Shown: positions 22,474 through 33,900, counted from the first letter of the stretch. The stretch: 64,000 nucleotides of DNA from Ailanthus altissimus (GCA_946807835.1 OX327702.1:10850001-10914000); one strand, 5' to 3'. Made by a program: numbers and translations. Notes: generated by a model not told the origin, from the letters alone.

Positions 22474-22513
22474 AAACATTGAGGACAATGTTTCATCTGG
22501 TTTGGGGGGAGGA
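22474..22513 (+). promoter_or_regulatory. Hairpin plus internal polypurine tract
   Basis: AAACATTG and CAATGTTT pair perfectly across an AGGA loop (22474-22493). Nine bases later comes the purine-rich GGTTTGGGGGGAGGA. The same arrangement occurs at 44854-44893 in the gag-only element, with a compensating base-pair change in the stem. It may be a second, central initiation site for plus-strand DNA. Confidence 0.6.
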
Positions 22514-23682
22514 TAGTAGACATACGTTGTATTTTGCGAAAAAAAAAAAATTGTGGTCCGACATTTGATTAAAATGGCAGAGTAAAGAGTTCATTCTTGA
22601 ACTCTTGAGATGCATTCTAGGTCAAATTAGAATGGCAGAGTAAGGAGTTTTAGTACTAACTTTTGAAATGCATTTTAACTAACTTTTTGTTATTTTGTTT
22701 TATATTTCATGCATTGTCGTTTACTGCTTGTAGTCTTGGTAATTCTTGTATAAAGGAATTTGCTTTTCTGCCTAAGTATGATTTCAGAATTGTTTAGGTT
22801 GAGTCACTGTTTCTATCTAGGTTACTAAAGAATGACTTCCAAAATATTTTTGACCACAATGCTAAGCCTTTGGTAAGATGGATGATTCAATTTATATAGC
22901 CAAGAGAATTCCCATGTTTAAGTATATATTTTTCTAATCTCACATATCTTTTGTGAGTAAGTGGAAAGGTTGAGAAAACAGCTTATGAACCTTCATTGAT
23001 CCTTTGAATTGATTAATTTTTGTTTAGAATGATATTATTTGAATTAAGGGATAAGTTGGTTGCATTTGTGCATAATATAATTTGGTGAAAAACCTTTGTA
23101 ATGCTTCTTTGTATTCTTCAAAAAAAAAAAAAAAACACAAAAATACCAAAAACAGAAAAAAAAAAAAAAAAAGCAATTCAGTTTAATAAAGTCTTCATTC
23201 AATTTTATAAGACAAATATCTTGTAAAACAGTTTTCTCACCAAGATTATAATTGTATTATTCTCACAAGCCAATTAAAGTTCTAAAGTTAGCGTATGATA
23301 TGAATAATTAATTTTTAAACAAATAATTTTTCTATCTTCGGATCAATGTTAGTTTATATGTCTGTCCTTAAAATTGACTTTTTCTTGAGTGCTTAACTAT
23401 TTTCCAACTCCATAAGAGAAGTCCTAACCTTTTAAACAGTCATACACCTGTGAGGATATGGAGTTGAGGCTTTTACTCAGAGAAATTCTCAAGGCTATAT
23501 CTATTGTGGTTTGTGGTTAGATGGTTATGGCTTAGTTCACACACACACAAATTATGGAAGTTGTAATTGAAAAAACCATGATAGCAACAGTGATCTCGAA
23601 CTGACGTTTTGATTGAAATGCTTAGGTAGTTTTACATATTCTATTTACGCTTGAATTGCTAGAGACTACCAATAAGCTGGTT
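22514..23682 (+). other. Athila 3' non-coding region
   Basis: No gene is supported. Two copies of a 58-bp unit containing AATGGCAGAGTAARGAGTT lie at about 22570-22620 and 22628-22678. A-rich runs sit at 23119-23135 and 23155-23172. The stretch separates the internal polypurine tract from the terminal one, which is longer than needed for replication signals alone. Confidence 0.6.
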
Positions 23683-23690
23683 GGGGGCTG
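23683..23690 (+). promoter_or_regulatory. Terminal polypurine tract of the Athila element
   Basis: GGGGGCTG directly abuts the 3' LTR. It is shorter and less pure than the internal tract at 22500, but its position at the LTR edge makes it the expected plus-strand primer site. Confidence 0.5.
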
Positions 23691-25244
23691 TGATGAACAC
23701 ATGAAAATGCATGTTGTTAAGAGATTCAATCACCATTTAATGTCACTAATTTTAGTATTTTCTATATTTTTAGCTTGAAATAAAGTATTCTCCTTAAATT
23801 GTGATTAATGAATGTTATTTGGACAGGTTTAGGTAAACTGGACATAACTCTTAATGTAGAAATCAAAATGAAGAAATTCTTGAACCTGGTGCAACATGAC
23901 TCAATCTTACACAAATTTAAAGAATAGTGGAAAAGCCAAATCAAACATGTTATGGGCCAACAATTGAGATACAACAAAATCGGACTACAACTCTTACCCA
24001 GCTTGACCCAACTCATGTATTTGGACCGTATCTCACAAAATATGTACTCAATTGGTATAATTCTTGAAGCTGTGAATTTCTGACTTAACTATCAACAACT
24101 CGTATGTTTATGGTAAAGTCCAAATCAGCCGTTATCATAGACCAAATCGCATTGCAAGTGGGTAAAATGGTTGTTGGCTGAATTCTGATGTATCTTTAGA
24201 ATTTTGCTCATATCGCATTGGATACTCATCCAATTTGCATGAAATTAGTGCCTATGGAAAGAAGAGTCAAAATTCTACAACTTTCATGTCAGCTATAGAA
24301 GTTGAATTGATCATTTACATTATCAAAAATGTACTGCAAGTGGATACACGAGTTATTGGCTTAAAATTATTAAAGATTGATGTCATCCATGACATATGTC
24401 CATTCATTGCCTATATAAGGAGACCCTTAGGACATTTTTATTAGATAATTCTCTCTTCTTTTATTCTCATTAACATGTATTGTAATTTAGGCTAGAGTTT
24501 GTAGCAAGGCTAAGAGATGAACTTTTATGTGTAGTAAATCTACTTCCATGCTTTGATTCGGTGTCAAGAGCTATAAATGTTGTAAGTTTGGTTTTGATTA
24601 AACTCTTATCTATTTTATTTTCTATAATCCAGAGGTTATAATTCTCATGTCTCATATATGTTCAGTCATACTTTTCTTATGTGATTCATGTTGATTTATA
24701 ATTGTTACTGGTTATATTGTTTTATATGTTAATCTTTTACTGCAGTATTGTCAATTTGATATATTGTCGATCTTGGATAACATGTAAGGGTAATAAATGT
24801 TTGATATTCAAGTTAATCTTTTACTGCAATATTGTCAAAATGATATATTGTCAATCTTAGATAACTTGTATAAATAACATGATGTGTGTTAATGCTTGCA
24901 AAGAGTTTAACTAAATCAAATACATGTGTTATCAAATGTGCTATATATTACATACCTTCTGATTGATTGTTTGGGATGTGAAACTTTCAGTTGAGTTATA
25001 AATATCGAATCAAAGTATAGAGTAGATTTATAAAGCATAATTGTGATTCTCAAAGCCTTGCTTAAATCATCATAAGACATTTTCCTCAATTCATAGACAA
25101 TTCTATCTCATCCGTTTAAATCAATTAACCCTTTGCTACTGCTTTAATATTTTACTTCACTAACCTATTTTGCCAAGAGCTTCCTCGTGGGATCGACACC
25201 TCAATCTATACTGCGATAGCCGCATTATATTTTAAGCGTAAACA
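23691..25244 (+). mobile_element. 3' LTR of the Athila element
   Basis: Aligned with the 5' LTR it has the same length and 18 substitutions by hand count. It begins TGATGAACACATG and ends AAGCGTAAACA, followed by the ATGAG duplication. The TATA box is conserved at 24412-24419. Most differences are C/T or G/A transitions, as expected for methylated plant repeats. Confidence 0.95.
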
Positions 25245-25249
25245 ATGAG

Positions 25250-25583
25250 GTTGCGAAGAAAAAGCTACACGGAGCCTAACCACCCGAGAAGGGGGATAAG
25301 TCTAAGATAGTTCTTCAGGGAGAGGGCAAGCCTCTACCCAGACTCCCCGGACACAAGACACCCCTACCTTCCCAAACTCAAGATAAGGGCGGGGTTCATC
25401 GGCTTGCCCCTTAACATAAACAACTCTGACTGATCGAGCCTCGACGGTTCCCAGCTCTAGGAGGTGGAAGGGTTGCCATCCAGCGAAAGTCTTTCCTATA
25501 TGACTGCTTCTGTGCTGGTTCTAGAAGTAAGAGAGGATCTAGGCTTCCTGCTCCTTGTGATACGGGAGCTAGAGAGGTACGTG
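25250..25583 (+). pseudogene. Tat antisense-type ORF, copy 1, continuation after the Athila insertion
   Basis: This piece rejoins the remnant at 12810 once the Athila element and one target duplication are removed. It parallels copy 2 around 27090-27340: a CACAAGAC...CCC block, then CTCAAGATAAGGGCGGGG against GTCAAGTAGGGGGCAGGG, and finally GAGCTRGAGAGGTA. It is riddled with stops in all frames. It ends exactly where an LTR fragment begins at 25584. Confidence 0.5.
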
Positions 25584-26049
25584 TGTTAGGGTTGGTGCTT
25601 ACGTGACATCCCTAAATGTACATATACCTATGTATTTATACAAGTATACATTCTCATTAAATCACTAATACCTATTTATATGGTATTATGCAATGTTACA
25701 TTATAGACATTGTATGATCTGAAGGAGTTCAGATCAGATCTAAAGGAGTTTAGATAAGGGCCTATAGTTGGCCATACTAAGAGATATAAATGTTAAATGT
25801 TAGCATAACTAATTGTTAGCTAGTTATAATACTCAGCGAAGATCCAAGAGTTAAAGCCTTGTCTGTAATGAGACATAGACCTGAAAATATACTAGTAACT
25901 ACATAGTTGCAATCGGATGCCAAGAAATGTCAGTTGTGCAAGTATGTTCTCAAATATTGTCTATGATCTATTTCTGCCGATACGGGTCTGTCGGTGGATA
26001 CCTTTACATAGATCAGGATATGTCGTATCTATAGGGTATAGATGGTTAT
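25584..26049 (-). mobile_element. Truncated LTR fragment (family of the solo LTRs at 7523 and 29025)
   Basis: It begins TGTTAGGGTTGGTGCTTACG, the reverse complement of the 3' end of that LTR family. It follows the family closely through GTATGATCTGAAGGAGTTC and the TATAGGGTATAGATGGTT block, then stops abruptly near 26049. Sequence beyond belongs to the second antisense-type ORF copy. The break may be a deletion or a recombination between the two ORF copies. Confidence 0.8.
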
Positions 26050-26079
26050 GAGATAAATGCTAGATACTGAGCCTCTTGC

Positions 26080-28092
26080 CTTAGTAGGACGACTTAGATC
26101 TCATCAGGCATTCTTATGACATTCCTGAGACAGTTACCATCAGGCTGCCCTCCGAGGAGGATTACCTCAGCAACCCTACTAATGGCGAGGTGGTCATTCA
26201 TGTTGAGTTCCTAAGGCTCCATGTAGTGGTATTTCATCTTATGGGCAAGGGCAGGACAATCCCCCTCACCTCAATTTTTAGAAGTTATGCTACTTGTTGA
26301 ATTTCAGGAGCAATGCTAGAAGCTAGAGGAGTTTCTATTACCTATTGTTTTATGGCCTTCAGAACCTGGTCCCGGGTTAACCGACCTTTTTAAATGACTG
26401 AAAGTGGGAATGGTTTTTTTACCGGGGCAGAGTGGGGTCAGAAGGTCCCTAAGAATGGTGGAAGAGAGTAGGTCGTCCCTGCCGTCTTTTCTGCGAATGC
26501 AGGTCTTAATTCTCTTGCATATGTTGATTTAATAAATCTACTCAGTTTAGCTGACTTTCCTTTGTTTGACCGTTTTTCTGCAGTTACCTGGGCTACTCAC
26601 GTGGAAGTTTTTGAAAAGACCCTTAATTGGATAGATGCCACGCTTTAACACATTTGTCTAGTTTAGGAGCTGTTATCCCCGTGTAGCCTTGTCGAATCGA
26701 GACTAGTTCCTTCCATTCCCTCCCTACCTCGAACCCAAAGCAGGTTTCTATCCTTTTGCTCCAAACTTCTCCTTTCCATCCCCCCTTCCCCCTCTCTTTT
26801 TAGTTTTACGTTGTGCAAAACGCAGGAATGTCTGAGTAAGGAGGTGGTGACATGAGGAAGAGGAGTCGAGCTGAGGGCTCTTGCTCAGGTAGTTGAGGGC
26901 CTCTAAACCCTGACAGTGTCATGGGATGTTGTTAAGTTCCGGGAAGAGCCGGGCGAGGGGGCCCTCCCAAGGGAAGGGCTCATCTTTATCATTTGCTGGT
27001 GATCGGGCCGTGAGGATAGGACTGCCCAGAGTCTGACTATCCCAGAGAGGGGTCTGACCTAGAGGGGTTCTTCTAGGGAACGGGCTTTTACCGAGGCTCA
27101 GCCACAAGACTCCCCCATTTTCCAAACGTCAAGTAGGGGGCAGGGCTCTCCGGCTCATCCATAAACACAGGTTACTCAGGTCGGGCGAGCTGCAGCTTCG
27201 TTGAGCTCCCTAAGGCAGGAGGGGTGGTCTTCCCTCGAGGGGCCCTCCCGAGTGTCCACCTCAGCTCTGTTCCCAGAGGTCAGGGAGAACTTTGGCTTTT
27301 TACTCCCAGTGATGCATGAGCTGGAGAGGTATGTGACCCCCACTTAGGCGGCTCACATATCTTTCCTAGATCTCGCCACGGGCTTCAACATCGTGTTGGG
27401 ATCTGCTATTGACGTAAGTTACTTGGTACTTGATTCAGTTCTTCTTTTGTTATCTGCTTGTTCTTACCCCCTATTTTCCTATAGTCCGTTTTCTTGCTTT
27501 ATCGGTTCTGAGCTGATATCATGGGTTTCACTGCCTATGCTCAAAAAGAGGAGGATGATCTTGCTCTATCCAAGGTTGAAACTCAGAGAGCAAGAAGGAT
27601 AGCTGAGCAGGAAAGAAATATGGCTGGCGGTCAGCTCGAGCAACAGAGAAACTAGTGGTCCACTAATCATGAATAATGCTTCCACCAGGGCACTATGGAA
27701 GGGTTTCAAAGGTACATCGCCCTTTTTAAGGAGCACTACTAGGAGATTGCCTCTAGTGACTGTGGTCCTTAGCCACTGGCAGCTCTTTCTATGAAGGGGA
27801 AGCTTCCGTGGCTAGTGATGATGATGCGCTGATGCCTGCTGACGTCGGTGGTGATGATGCCCTTTCGCCCAATGTGCCTGTCCCTGTTGGGAGTGCCACT
27901 GTTGTGAGTGGTGGTAAGGTTACCCCCCTTGCCAACCAAGGGCAAGCTAGCGGCACTGCCCCTGCTAAGCCACAAAGGGATTGTTGATGTTCCGACCGAC
28001 CCACCCATTGTCAAGGTTCCTCCAATCGGCAATGTTCCTGAAGCTATTCCCAACGTGGATCTAAACATGCCTGACACCGCTCCTGCAGCCTG
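26080..28092 (+). pseudogene. Tat antisense-type ORF, copy 2, degenerate but longer
   Basis: It matches copy 1 from the RLPSEEDYLSNPTNGEV region (RLPTEQDYPSNSINGEV in copy 1) onward, and extends it to a natural end near 28092. Intron-like junctions sit near 26500-26580 (ending TTTTTCTGCAG before TTACCTGGGCTA) and near 26740-26825 (ending ACGCAG before GAATGTCTGA), at the same places as in copy 1. The 3' part, 27770-28092, reads as an Ala/Pro/Val-rich tail. Stops and frameshifts interrupt it, so no protein is expected. The plus orientation opposes the Tat pol, and the position between pol and 3' LTR is that of the antisense ORF described in Tat elements. Function is unknown. Confidence 0.5.
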
Positions 28093-28739
28093 AATGATCC
28101 CTCTTCCTTTGTAGGATTATTTTTAATACCTTGTAATTGATCTGTGTAATTATCTTCAATGAATGGATCATTACGCTTCTCAATATGTGTGCTTGTTCTT
28201 TTTTACCTGCTCAAAGTAATTTTAGTTTGCCACAGCGAAAACGTGGTAACGTAGTCCAACCATTTATAAAACGTCAATCTTGTTAACATAACCCTACTAT
28301 TAGCAAATGTCATCGTTCCGAATAAGACAATTCATGAATGAAAATAAGGTTTGTAGTTAAATAGGCTGACCATTTTTGCCGAATGGCTTTAATCAGGACC
28401 ATTCCGTAGTTATTAGTTCCAACGTACAAGATAGTAAGGCCGAGCAGCTTTAGATTGGACCGAACGGTGTTTGGGTAACCCGGTCAGTGCGTCTTATAAT
28501 GGGATAGGACAACTTTAGATGCCTAATCTGAGTAGCTATGACGGCTTTGGCGATACGTCGGCAATGGGTGCAGTCCAAGTTGGGTGGCCAGGACTCTATC
28601 GAGTATGGAACCTTTTGACACCTTTGAAGGACCGGCTCAATGTAATAACGCTGAACAACATGTCATGGGTGCTGTGGATAGGCCACGATCAAAACTTCTT
28701 CAGTGGGAGCCATAGTTAAACCCATAGTAATGTTGTAGA
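28093..28739. other. Non-coding Tat 3' region
   Basis: The open frame at 28519-28719 has no recognisable motif. The start of this stretch, after the ORF stop, is T-rich and could be an old 3' untranslated region. Nothing else is identified. Confidence 0.4.
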
Positions 28740-29024
28740 AGCGTCATAGCCCTCGCCCTACTGAGCTATCCAAGAGTAATGCTAGAGAACGATCGTCGAA
28801 TTGGTCATGATGAAATGCTCTGCGAGCGTCGAACCAGTGACGGTGAAATAGAGCGATACTCGAATTGATCACGATAAAATGCTCCACGAGCATTGAATAA
28901 ATGATAGGGAAATAGAGTGAAAGTAAAACCGGTCACGGTAAAATGCTCCTCGAGCATCAAACTGGTCAAGGTAAAATGCTCCGCGAGCGTCGAAACCAGT
29001 GACAGTAAAATATAGTGAAAGTTG
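28740..29024. repeat. Tandem repeats with a TGCTCNNCGAGCA hairpin (left part)
   Basis: Units of roughly 50 bp contain GGTAAAATGCTCCGCGAGC followed by RTCGAACYRGTSACGG. Each holds the dyad GCTC-N3-GAGC. The array continues at 31121-31250 once the solo LTR 29025-31115 is removed. Tat elements are known to carry tandem arrays between pol and the 3' LTR that can seed satellite DNA. Confidence 0.7.
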
Positions 29025-31115
29025 TGTTGTCAGGGGATCTAATATACGTGGGTGTATGCATGTGCTATTGTGTCTATTGCCTATTATATGTATCATATAC
29101 GAATTTAAATATTGCGGAAGTATGAAATATACAATAAACACAATAAATAAATATATTAATCATAATAATATATTAGAAAGCTAGAGAACTCACCTTAACA
29201 TGTAACGTTATACACGTATTTCTTTGGAATTCGCATAGAGACCAACTCATGTGCAGTTCTAGTCACCAATATGATGGGCTTGGTGAGCTAGAACAGCAGC
29301 CCGATATCCAGCACGAGATTAACTCTTAATCCCCAAAATGACCGGGTGTGTGTTTGTATCATTTTCTCCAAAAGGATAAGAAATGGAGATTGAAGCAATT
29401 CTCAATTGCTTCAATTAGAAGCATAGAGAAAATGAAACAATTTTATTTTCCTTTTTTTTTCTTTTCTTCTTCTTCTTTCTTCTTTTTCTCCATTTCTCTT
29501 CTCCATTCTCTCGGCATAACATACTTCTCTCTCTCTCTCTCTCTCTTTATATATATATAATATAATATATTATATGATATAAATAATAATATAATGGGTG
29601 CCAACTATTTGGTACCCAAATATAATAATAATATATATAATATAATATAATATAATAAAGAGAGAGAATGATTATTTAATTGATAATTAAATAATTATAG
29701 TGTGAAATGACCATTTTTTTCTCATGAATAGTTACCAAGCATACCCCCTAGTAGGTCTCACCAAATTTTACACTAGGGCAAACTCAATTGAGGATTTATA
29801 ATACGTTACGTGTCATTATACAATTAGTAAATTATTATTATTAACTAATTATTGTATTAACACTTAAATACAGACATGCACGCATTCCCGTGCTAGTTCT
29901 AAATATTGCTAGATTAAACACTTTAATTTGGCATGCTGCCCTAGTACACAATGAGTACACTCCATATCACGGGACTCCCTAGCTCCTACGCCGGATTCGT
30001 CAAATAAAACTATTCCATAAGTACGTGGGCAATTTCCCATGCACACGTTACGGATATACAAATTAGTACGTTAAACCATGCAAGTTGAGGTTACAACGCA
30101 TACGTATAGTCCTTCCGTCATGATATCCTAGATGTTCAGGGATATAAATTATCACTGTCAAATCCCCTAGTGCTAATCAATGTCTTATCTCTAGACTTGT
30201 ATCTCACTGAACAGTATGTGCAATATCCTTTGCCATATTGTTCTACCCTAGCGAAACTTTTTCCCGAGATTTATGTTTGTGGCCACAAGACTTTTTGAGA
30301 TACACTCTCGAAGCATCTGGATATTGAACTCTCTATACAAGCTGACGAATCCCATATTTGTACACACTGGACTTCATAAGCATCAGACCATACCCAGCAA
30401 CACCCAGTGGTCATACCATGAAAGCTCTGTGACAGGCGTGGAACCAAAATATGGTGGATCAGTTACAAGCCCACTGTAGCACTCAGGTCAAAAGAGCACG
30501 TTTACTACTCAACTCGAGAGGACCCTCCGTTGACGGCTTATATAGGATGTCTATCGGAGGCCCCCGTTAGTCTGTACCATATCCAGTCCTAACTGGATAC
30601 CCATATGTCAATACGAGTTCTAAGCTCATAGTCGACTAAGAACAATCATCTATACCCTATAAGTATGACATATGCTGATCTATATTAAAAGTATCTACTG
30701 ACAGACCCGCATAGGCAGAAATAGATCAGAGATAATTATTCGAGAACATACTTACGCAACTAACATTTATTGGCACCCGATGCCAACTCTTGCAACTATG
30801 CAGTTACTAATATATTCTCAAGTCTATGTCCCATTACAGAAAAGGCTTCAACTCTTGGATATGCTGAGTATTATAACAAGCTAACCCTTAGCTGTGCTAA
30901 CATTTAGCATTTATATTTCTCAGCATGTTTAACCATGAGCCTTTACCTAAACTCCTTTAGATCTGATCCGAACTCCTTCAGATCTACAATGTCTGTAACG
31001 TTACATTGCATGGTACCATATAAATAGGTATTAGCAATTTAATGAGAATATACACTTATATAAATACACAAGTATATGTATATTCAGGGATAGCACATAA
31101 GCACCGACCCTAACA
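29025..31115 (+). mobile_element. Solo LTR, unclassified family, perfect 5-bp target duplication
   Basis: The 2091-bp segment starts TGTTGTCAGGGGATC and ends CCGACCCTAACA. AGTTG flanks it exactly at 29020-29024 and 31116-31120. It is homologous in the same orientation to the solo LTR at 7523-9766. A (CT)n run at 29529-29556 and TA-rich repeats around 29558-29660 lie inside. It interrupts the hairpin tandem array. Confidence 0.9.
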
Positions 31116-31120
31116 AGTTG

Positions 31121-31250
31121 AACCAGCCATTGTGAAATGCTCAATGAGTATTGAACCGGTCACGGTGAAATACTCCGCGAGCATCGAACTATTGATGGCA
31201 AAATAGAGTGAAAGTTAAACCAGTCACAGTGAAATGCTTCGCATAACATG
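31121..31250. repeat. Tandem repeats with a TGCTCNNCGAGCA hairpin (right part)
   Basis: Continuation of the array at 28740-29024. Here the units read ATGCTCAATGAGTATTGAACC and TACTCCGCGAGCATCGAAC. The last unit is degenerate (ATGCTTCGCATAAC). Confidence 0.7.
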
Positions 31251-31489
31251 GTAATGCTTCATTAAAAATAAGGATATCCTTGCGATGCCAATGTCACAAA
31301 ACTCCTGAGATAAGGCGTGATATGCCGTTTCAGACGGTTTGATGCAAGTCCTCTTGTAAAATAATCCGAGGGCGTCTGCATGGATGACTGATTCCACATT
31401 TTGATCAATTTGCTCCTTGCAAACGTTCATACAAAAAATGAAAGAGTTCTTACTCAAGTACGATGTTTATACAACGATTGGTTACAAAC

Positions 31490-31874
31490 AAAAGCTTAGA
31501 GATAGTATTTTCTTAGTAGCTCGGCATTCTATGGTTTCTTGATGATTCACCCGTCTGTCCTTTCGAGTTCGTATGCCTCTCCAACACGCCTTAGGATATT
31601 GTACTACCCTTTCCAGGTGGGTCCTAGGACTCCGTTTGCGGGGTTCTTTATGTTGAGCACTATCCTTCTTAGCACTAGGTCTCCCTCTTCGAAACTCCAA
31701 GCCCTGACCTCTTTGTTGTAGTATCTGGTCACCTTTTCTTAGTAGGCTGCTGCTTAAATCTAGGCTCTGTCTCTAAGTTATTCAATCGAGTCCAGCCTTC
31801 CTTTTATTAGTTCATTATTGATGGCTTCGGAAAAGTTTAGTACTCGGTGGGTTGGGGTCTCAATTTCTGCAAGG
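31490..31874 (-). pseudogene. Tat integrase C-terminal domain, fragment
   Basis: Read on the minus strand, this piece gives a RYYNKEVRAWSFEEGDLVLR segment and a LGPTWKG box, followed by a GEAYELE stretch with stops. That order is the C-terminal domain of Ty3-type integrases of the Tat lineage. The solo LTR at 31880-33184 separates it from the integrase core. It marks the end of the Tat pol. Confidence 0.65.
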
Positions 31875-31879
31875 ATCAT

Positions 31880-33184
31880 TGATTGGGATGCTATAGTAGC
31901 TAAGTGCAAGTGCACGCTATTGTATCAAGTAATATAAGATTTTAAGTCCAGATATCGATCCCACTGGGACTATGCAATCTAATTCTATAAATCAAGTACT
32001 AAAATTATACATACTTAACTTTTATTAAGAAAATCATAATCTGAAATTTATTTAACTAATTTAATTCTATCAATTAACTAAACAAAAAATAAAGAGTAGA
32101 ATTCACAAATAAAAATAATCTAGGTTTTTGACTCGTCCCCTAGTATTTCATTGGATTCATTAACCACTTAGTTAATCCCTTAATACCAATTGATTGGCTT
32201 AGACACTAATCTCATCACAAGCCTCTGTCAATGGTCAAGTGACTATATTACGCATTCTAACAATCGCCTATATGTCTATGGTAATCAAAACAGAATGTAA
32301 TTCATTAAGATCAAGTCTAAATTATACCATACATGCCACCTAGGTATATATCTATCCTAGATGGAACTCATAGTTGTTACCCTATGATCATGCATCAAAC
32401 TATCCTAAGCTAAACACATGAATCCATCTGTCGAGTTCATCATGATTCCTCAATCATTTAAAATATTGATCAGGTATAATAAAAGCATTAAACATAAGAT
32501 AGAATGAATCAATTGAATTTATCAAGTTCATAAACTAAAAATTAACACAATCCAAATTCATACTAGGTTTACATATTCTAACCCTAGATGAACAAATTAA
32601 CCCATCACAAAATTAAAAGTATCTAACCAATTCATAAAGATCAACAAGAACAAGAACATAATGATAAAGAAAGAGAAGAAAAACTATTCAAAGTGACTCC
32701 TTGATGTGCTTCTCCCTCAATCGTGACTTAAAGTTTGAATCTTCAATCTTTGATTTTGATCTTTGATTTGTGTTGTGAATTCTCTCTCTAAGTTTTTGCC
32801 TCTTTTCTCTCTTTTTCTTTAGGGTTTTTTTTTGGCTTTCTATTTATAAGTTTTTGTCTTCAAAAATACTGTTTACAAGTTACTATTCATATTGGTACTG
32901 TTCACTGCCACGAGCACCGCGGAGCTGGGTTGTGGGGGCTGCAGCGCTCAGCTACTATTATAGGCGCTGCAGCGCTCAATAGCTGACCTGGTGCCCCTTT
33001 CGTATTTTGAGCATAACTTCTTCGTTTGATGTCTGATTCGCCTTTCGTTTATTCCTATGCGTCACATTTTCTATCGTGCATCTATTTATGATCAAAAGCA
33101 ATATTAAATAGCTAAATATTTATAATTTGAAGCAAAATATAAAATTTGGGTGCAAATAATAATAGTACTTTTACGCCCCTATCA
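31880..33184 (-). mobile_element. Solo LTR of the gag-only Athila-like family
   Basis: The 1305-bp segment starts TGATTGGGATGCTATAGTAG and ends GCCCCTATCA, the reverse complement of the LTR ends of the element at 39764-47564. ATCAT flanks it exactly at 31875-31879 and 33185-33189. It contains the same GC-rich dyad block (about 32915-32990) as its relatives. It lies inside the Tat integrase. Confidence 0.9.
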
Positions 33185-33189
33185 ATCAT

Positions 33190-33900
33190 CACTTCACTTT
33201 CGTAGGCTAAAAGGAACGGTGTCTCGCTGGTGGCTATCTTGCTAGTCGTTCGGAGCGCCCATAGTACCTTTGATAGCTTCTGTACCCACGCTTCTTTTCT
33301 TTTTGTCAGCTTCATCTTTAGCAATATTTTGATCAGCTTATTAGAGGATTCGACCTGGCCATTCGTTTTAGAGTGTGCAAGGAAGGCGAACGACAGTCGA
33401 ACTCCTAGTTGTTCGCAAAATTGCTTAAAGTTGTTATTGTCAAATTGCTTCCTGTGGTCATGATGATGATGTGAGGGATGCTGTACCAATATATCATGCT
33501 CCTCTATACAAAATCCTAGACACTCTTCTCTGTGATTTTCGATAGTGGCTTGCCTCGATATATTTTATGAAATAGTCGAACACCACGACCACATACTTGC
33601 AAGACCCCTTGCCTCGGGGGAGTGGTCTGATCAAGTTGAGCCCCCATTGGGTGAACAGCCATGGTCCGCTCATTGTGGTCAGCTCCCTCGCGGGTGCTTG
33701 GATCATGTCTGCCAACCTTTGACATGCGTCACAGTGCTGAACTAGGTGTTTAGCGTTTTGAAGGGCGGTGGGTTGATAATAACCGATTCAGAAAACTTTA
33801 TGGCCCAAAGCTTCCCTCCCCAAATGGTTGCCGCACACCCCTTCATAGATCTCCCTTAGGACCTGCTCCGCCTCTAAGAGGCCCAGGCACCTTATGTAAT
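33190..33900 (-). pseudogene. Tat integrase core, degenerate
   Basis: Minus-strand pieces give APARELTTMSGPWLFTQWGL with a PLPRGKG box, then a SKTNGQVESSNKLIK box and the LSKVLWALRTT and ATSETPFLLAY boxes. This order is the catalytic core and following region of Tat-type integrases. The first catalytic Asp, expected just after WG, appears as Asn in WGLNLIRP. Frameshifts and stops divide the frame at about 33490. A solo LTR inserted at 33900 cuts off the upstream part. Confidence 0.75.

Larger units (their letters stand above)
12811..25244 (+). mobile_element. Complete Athila-lineage LTR retrotransposon carrying two extra genes
   Basis: The element is 12,434 bp with 1554-bp LTRs (12811-14364 and 23691-25244), flanked by a perfect ATGAG duplication at 12806-12810 and 25245-25249. 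Inside, in order, are a PBS of the tRNA-Asp type, a leader with repeated motifs, gag, protease, RT, RNase H and integrase in one frame with four stop codons, then two intact ORFs (a cysteine-rich basic protein and a LOG-like enzyme), an internal polypurine tract, about 1.2 kb of non-coding sequence and the terminal polypurine region. The LTRs differ at 18 sites by hand count (16 transitions, 2 transversions, no indels), so it inserted recently relative to its surroundings. Athila membership rests on the DLGAS protease box, the FMDD box of RT and the PBS. Confidence 0.95.

Noticed and set aside
27769..28077. Minus-strand Gly/Ser-rich frames overlapping the end of the antisense-type ORF
   Set aside because: They are shadows of the Ala/Pro/Val-rich plus-strand reading and show no family motif.
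28740..29024. Regularly spaced repeats that might suggest a CRISPR array
   Set aside because: The units are degenerate, have no unique spacers, and sit in a plant retroelement 3' region.
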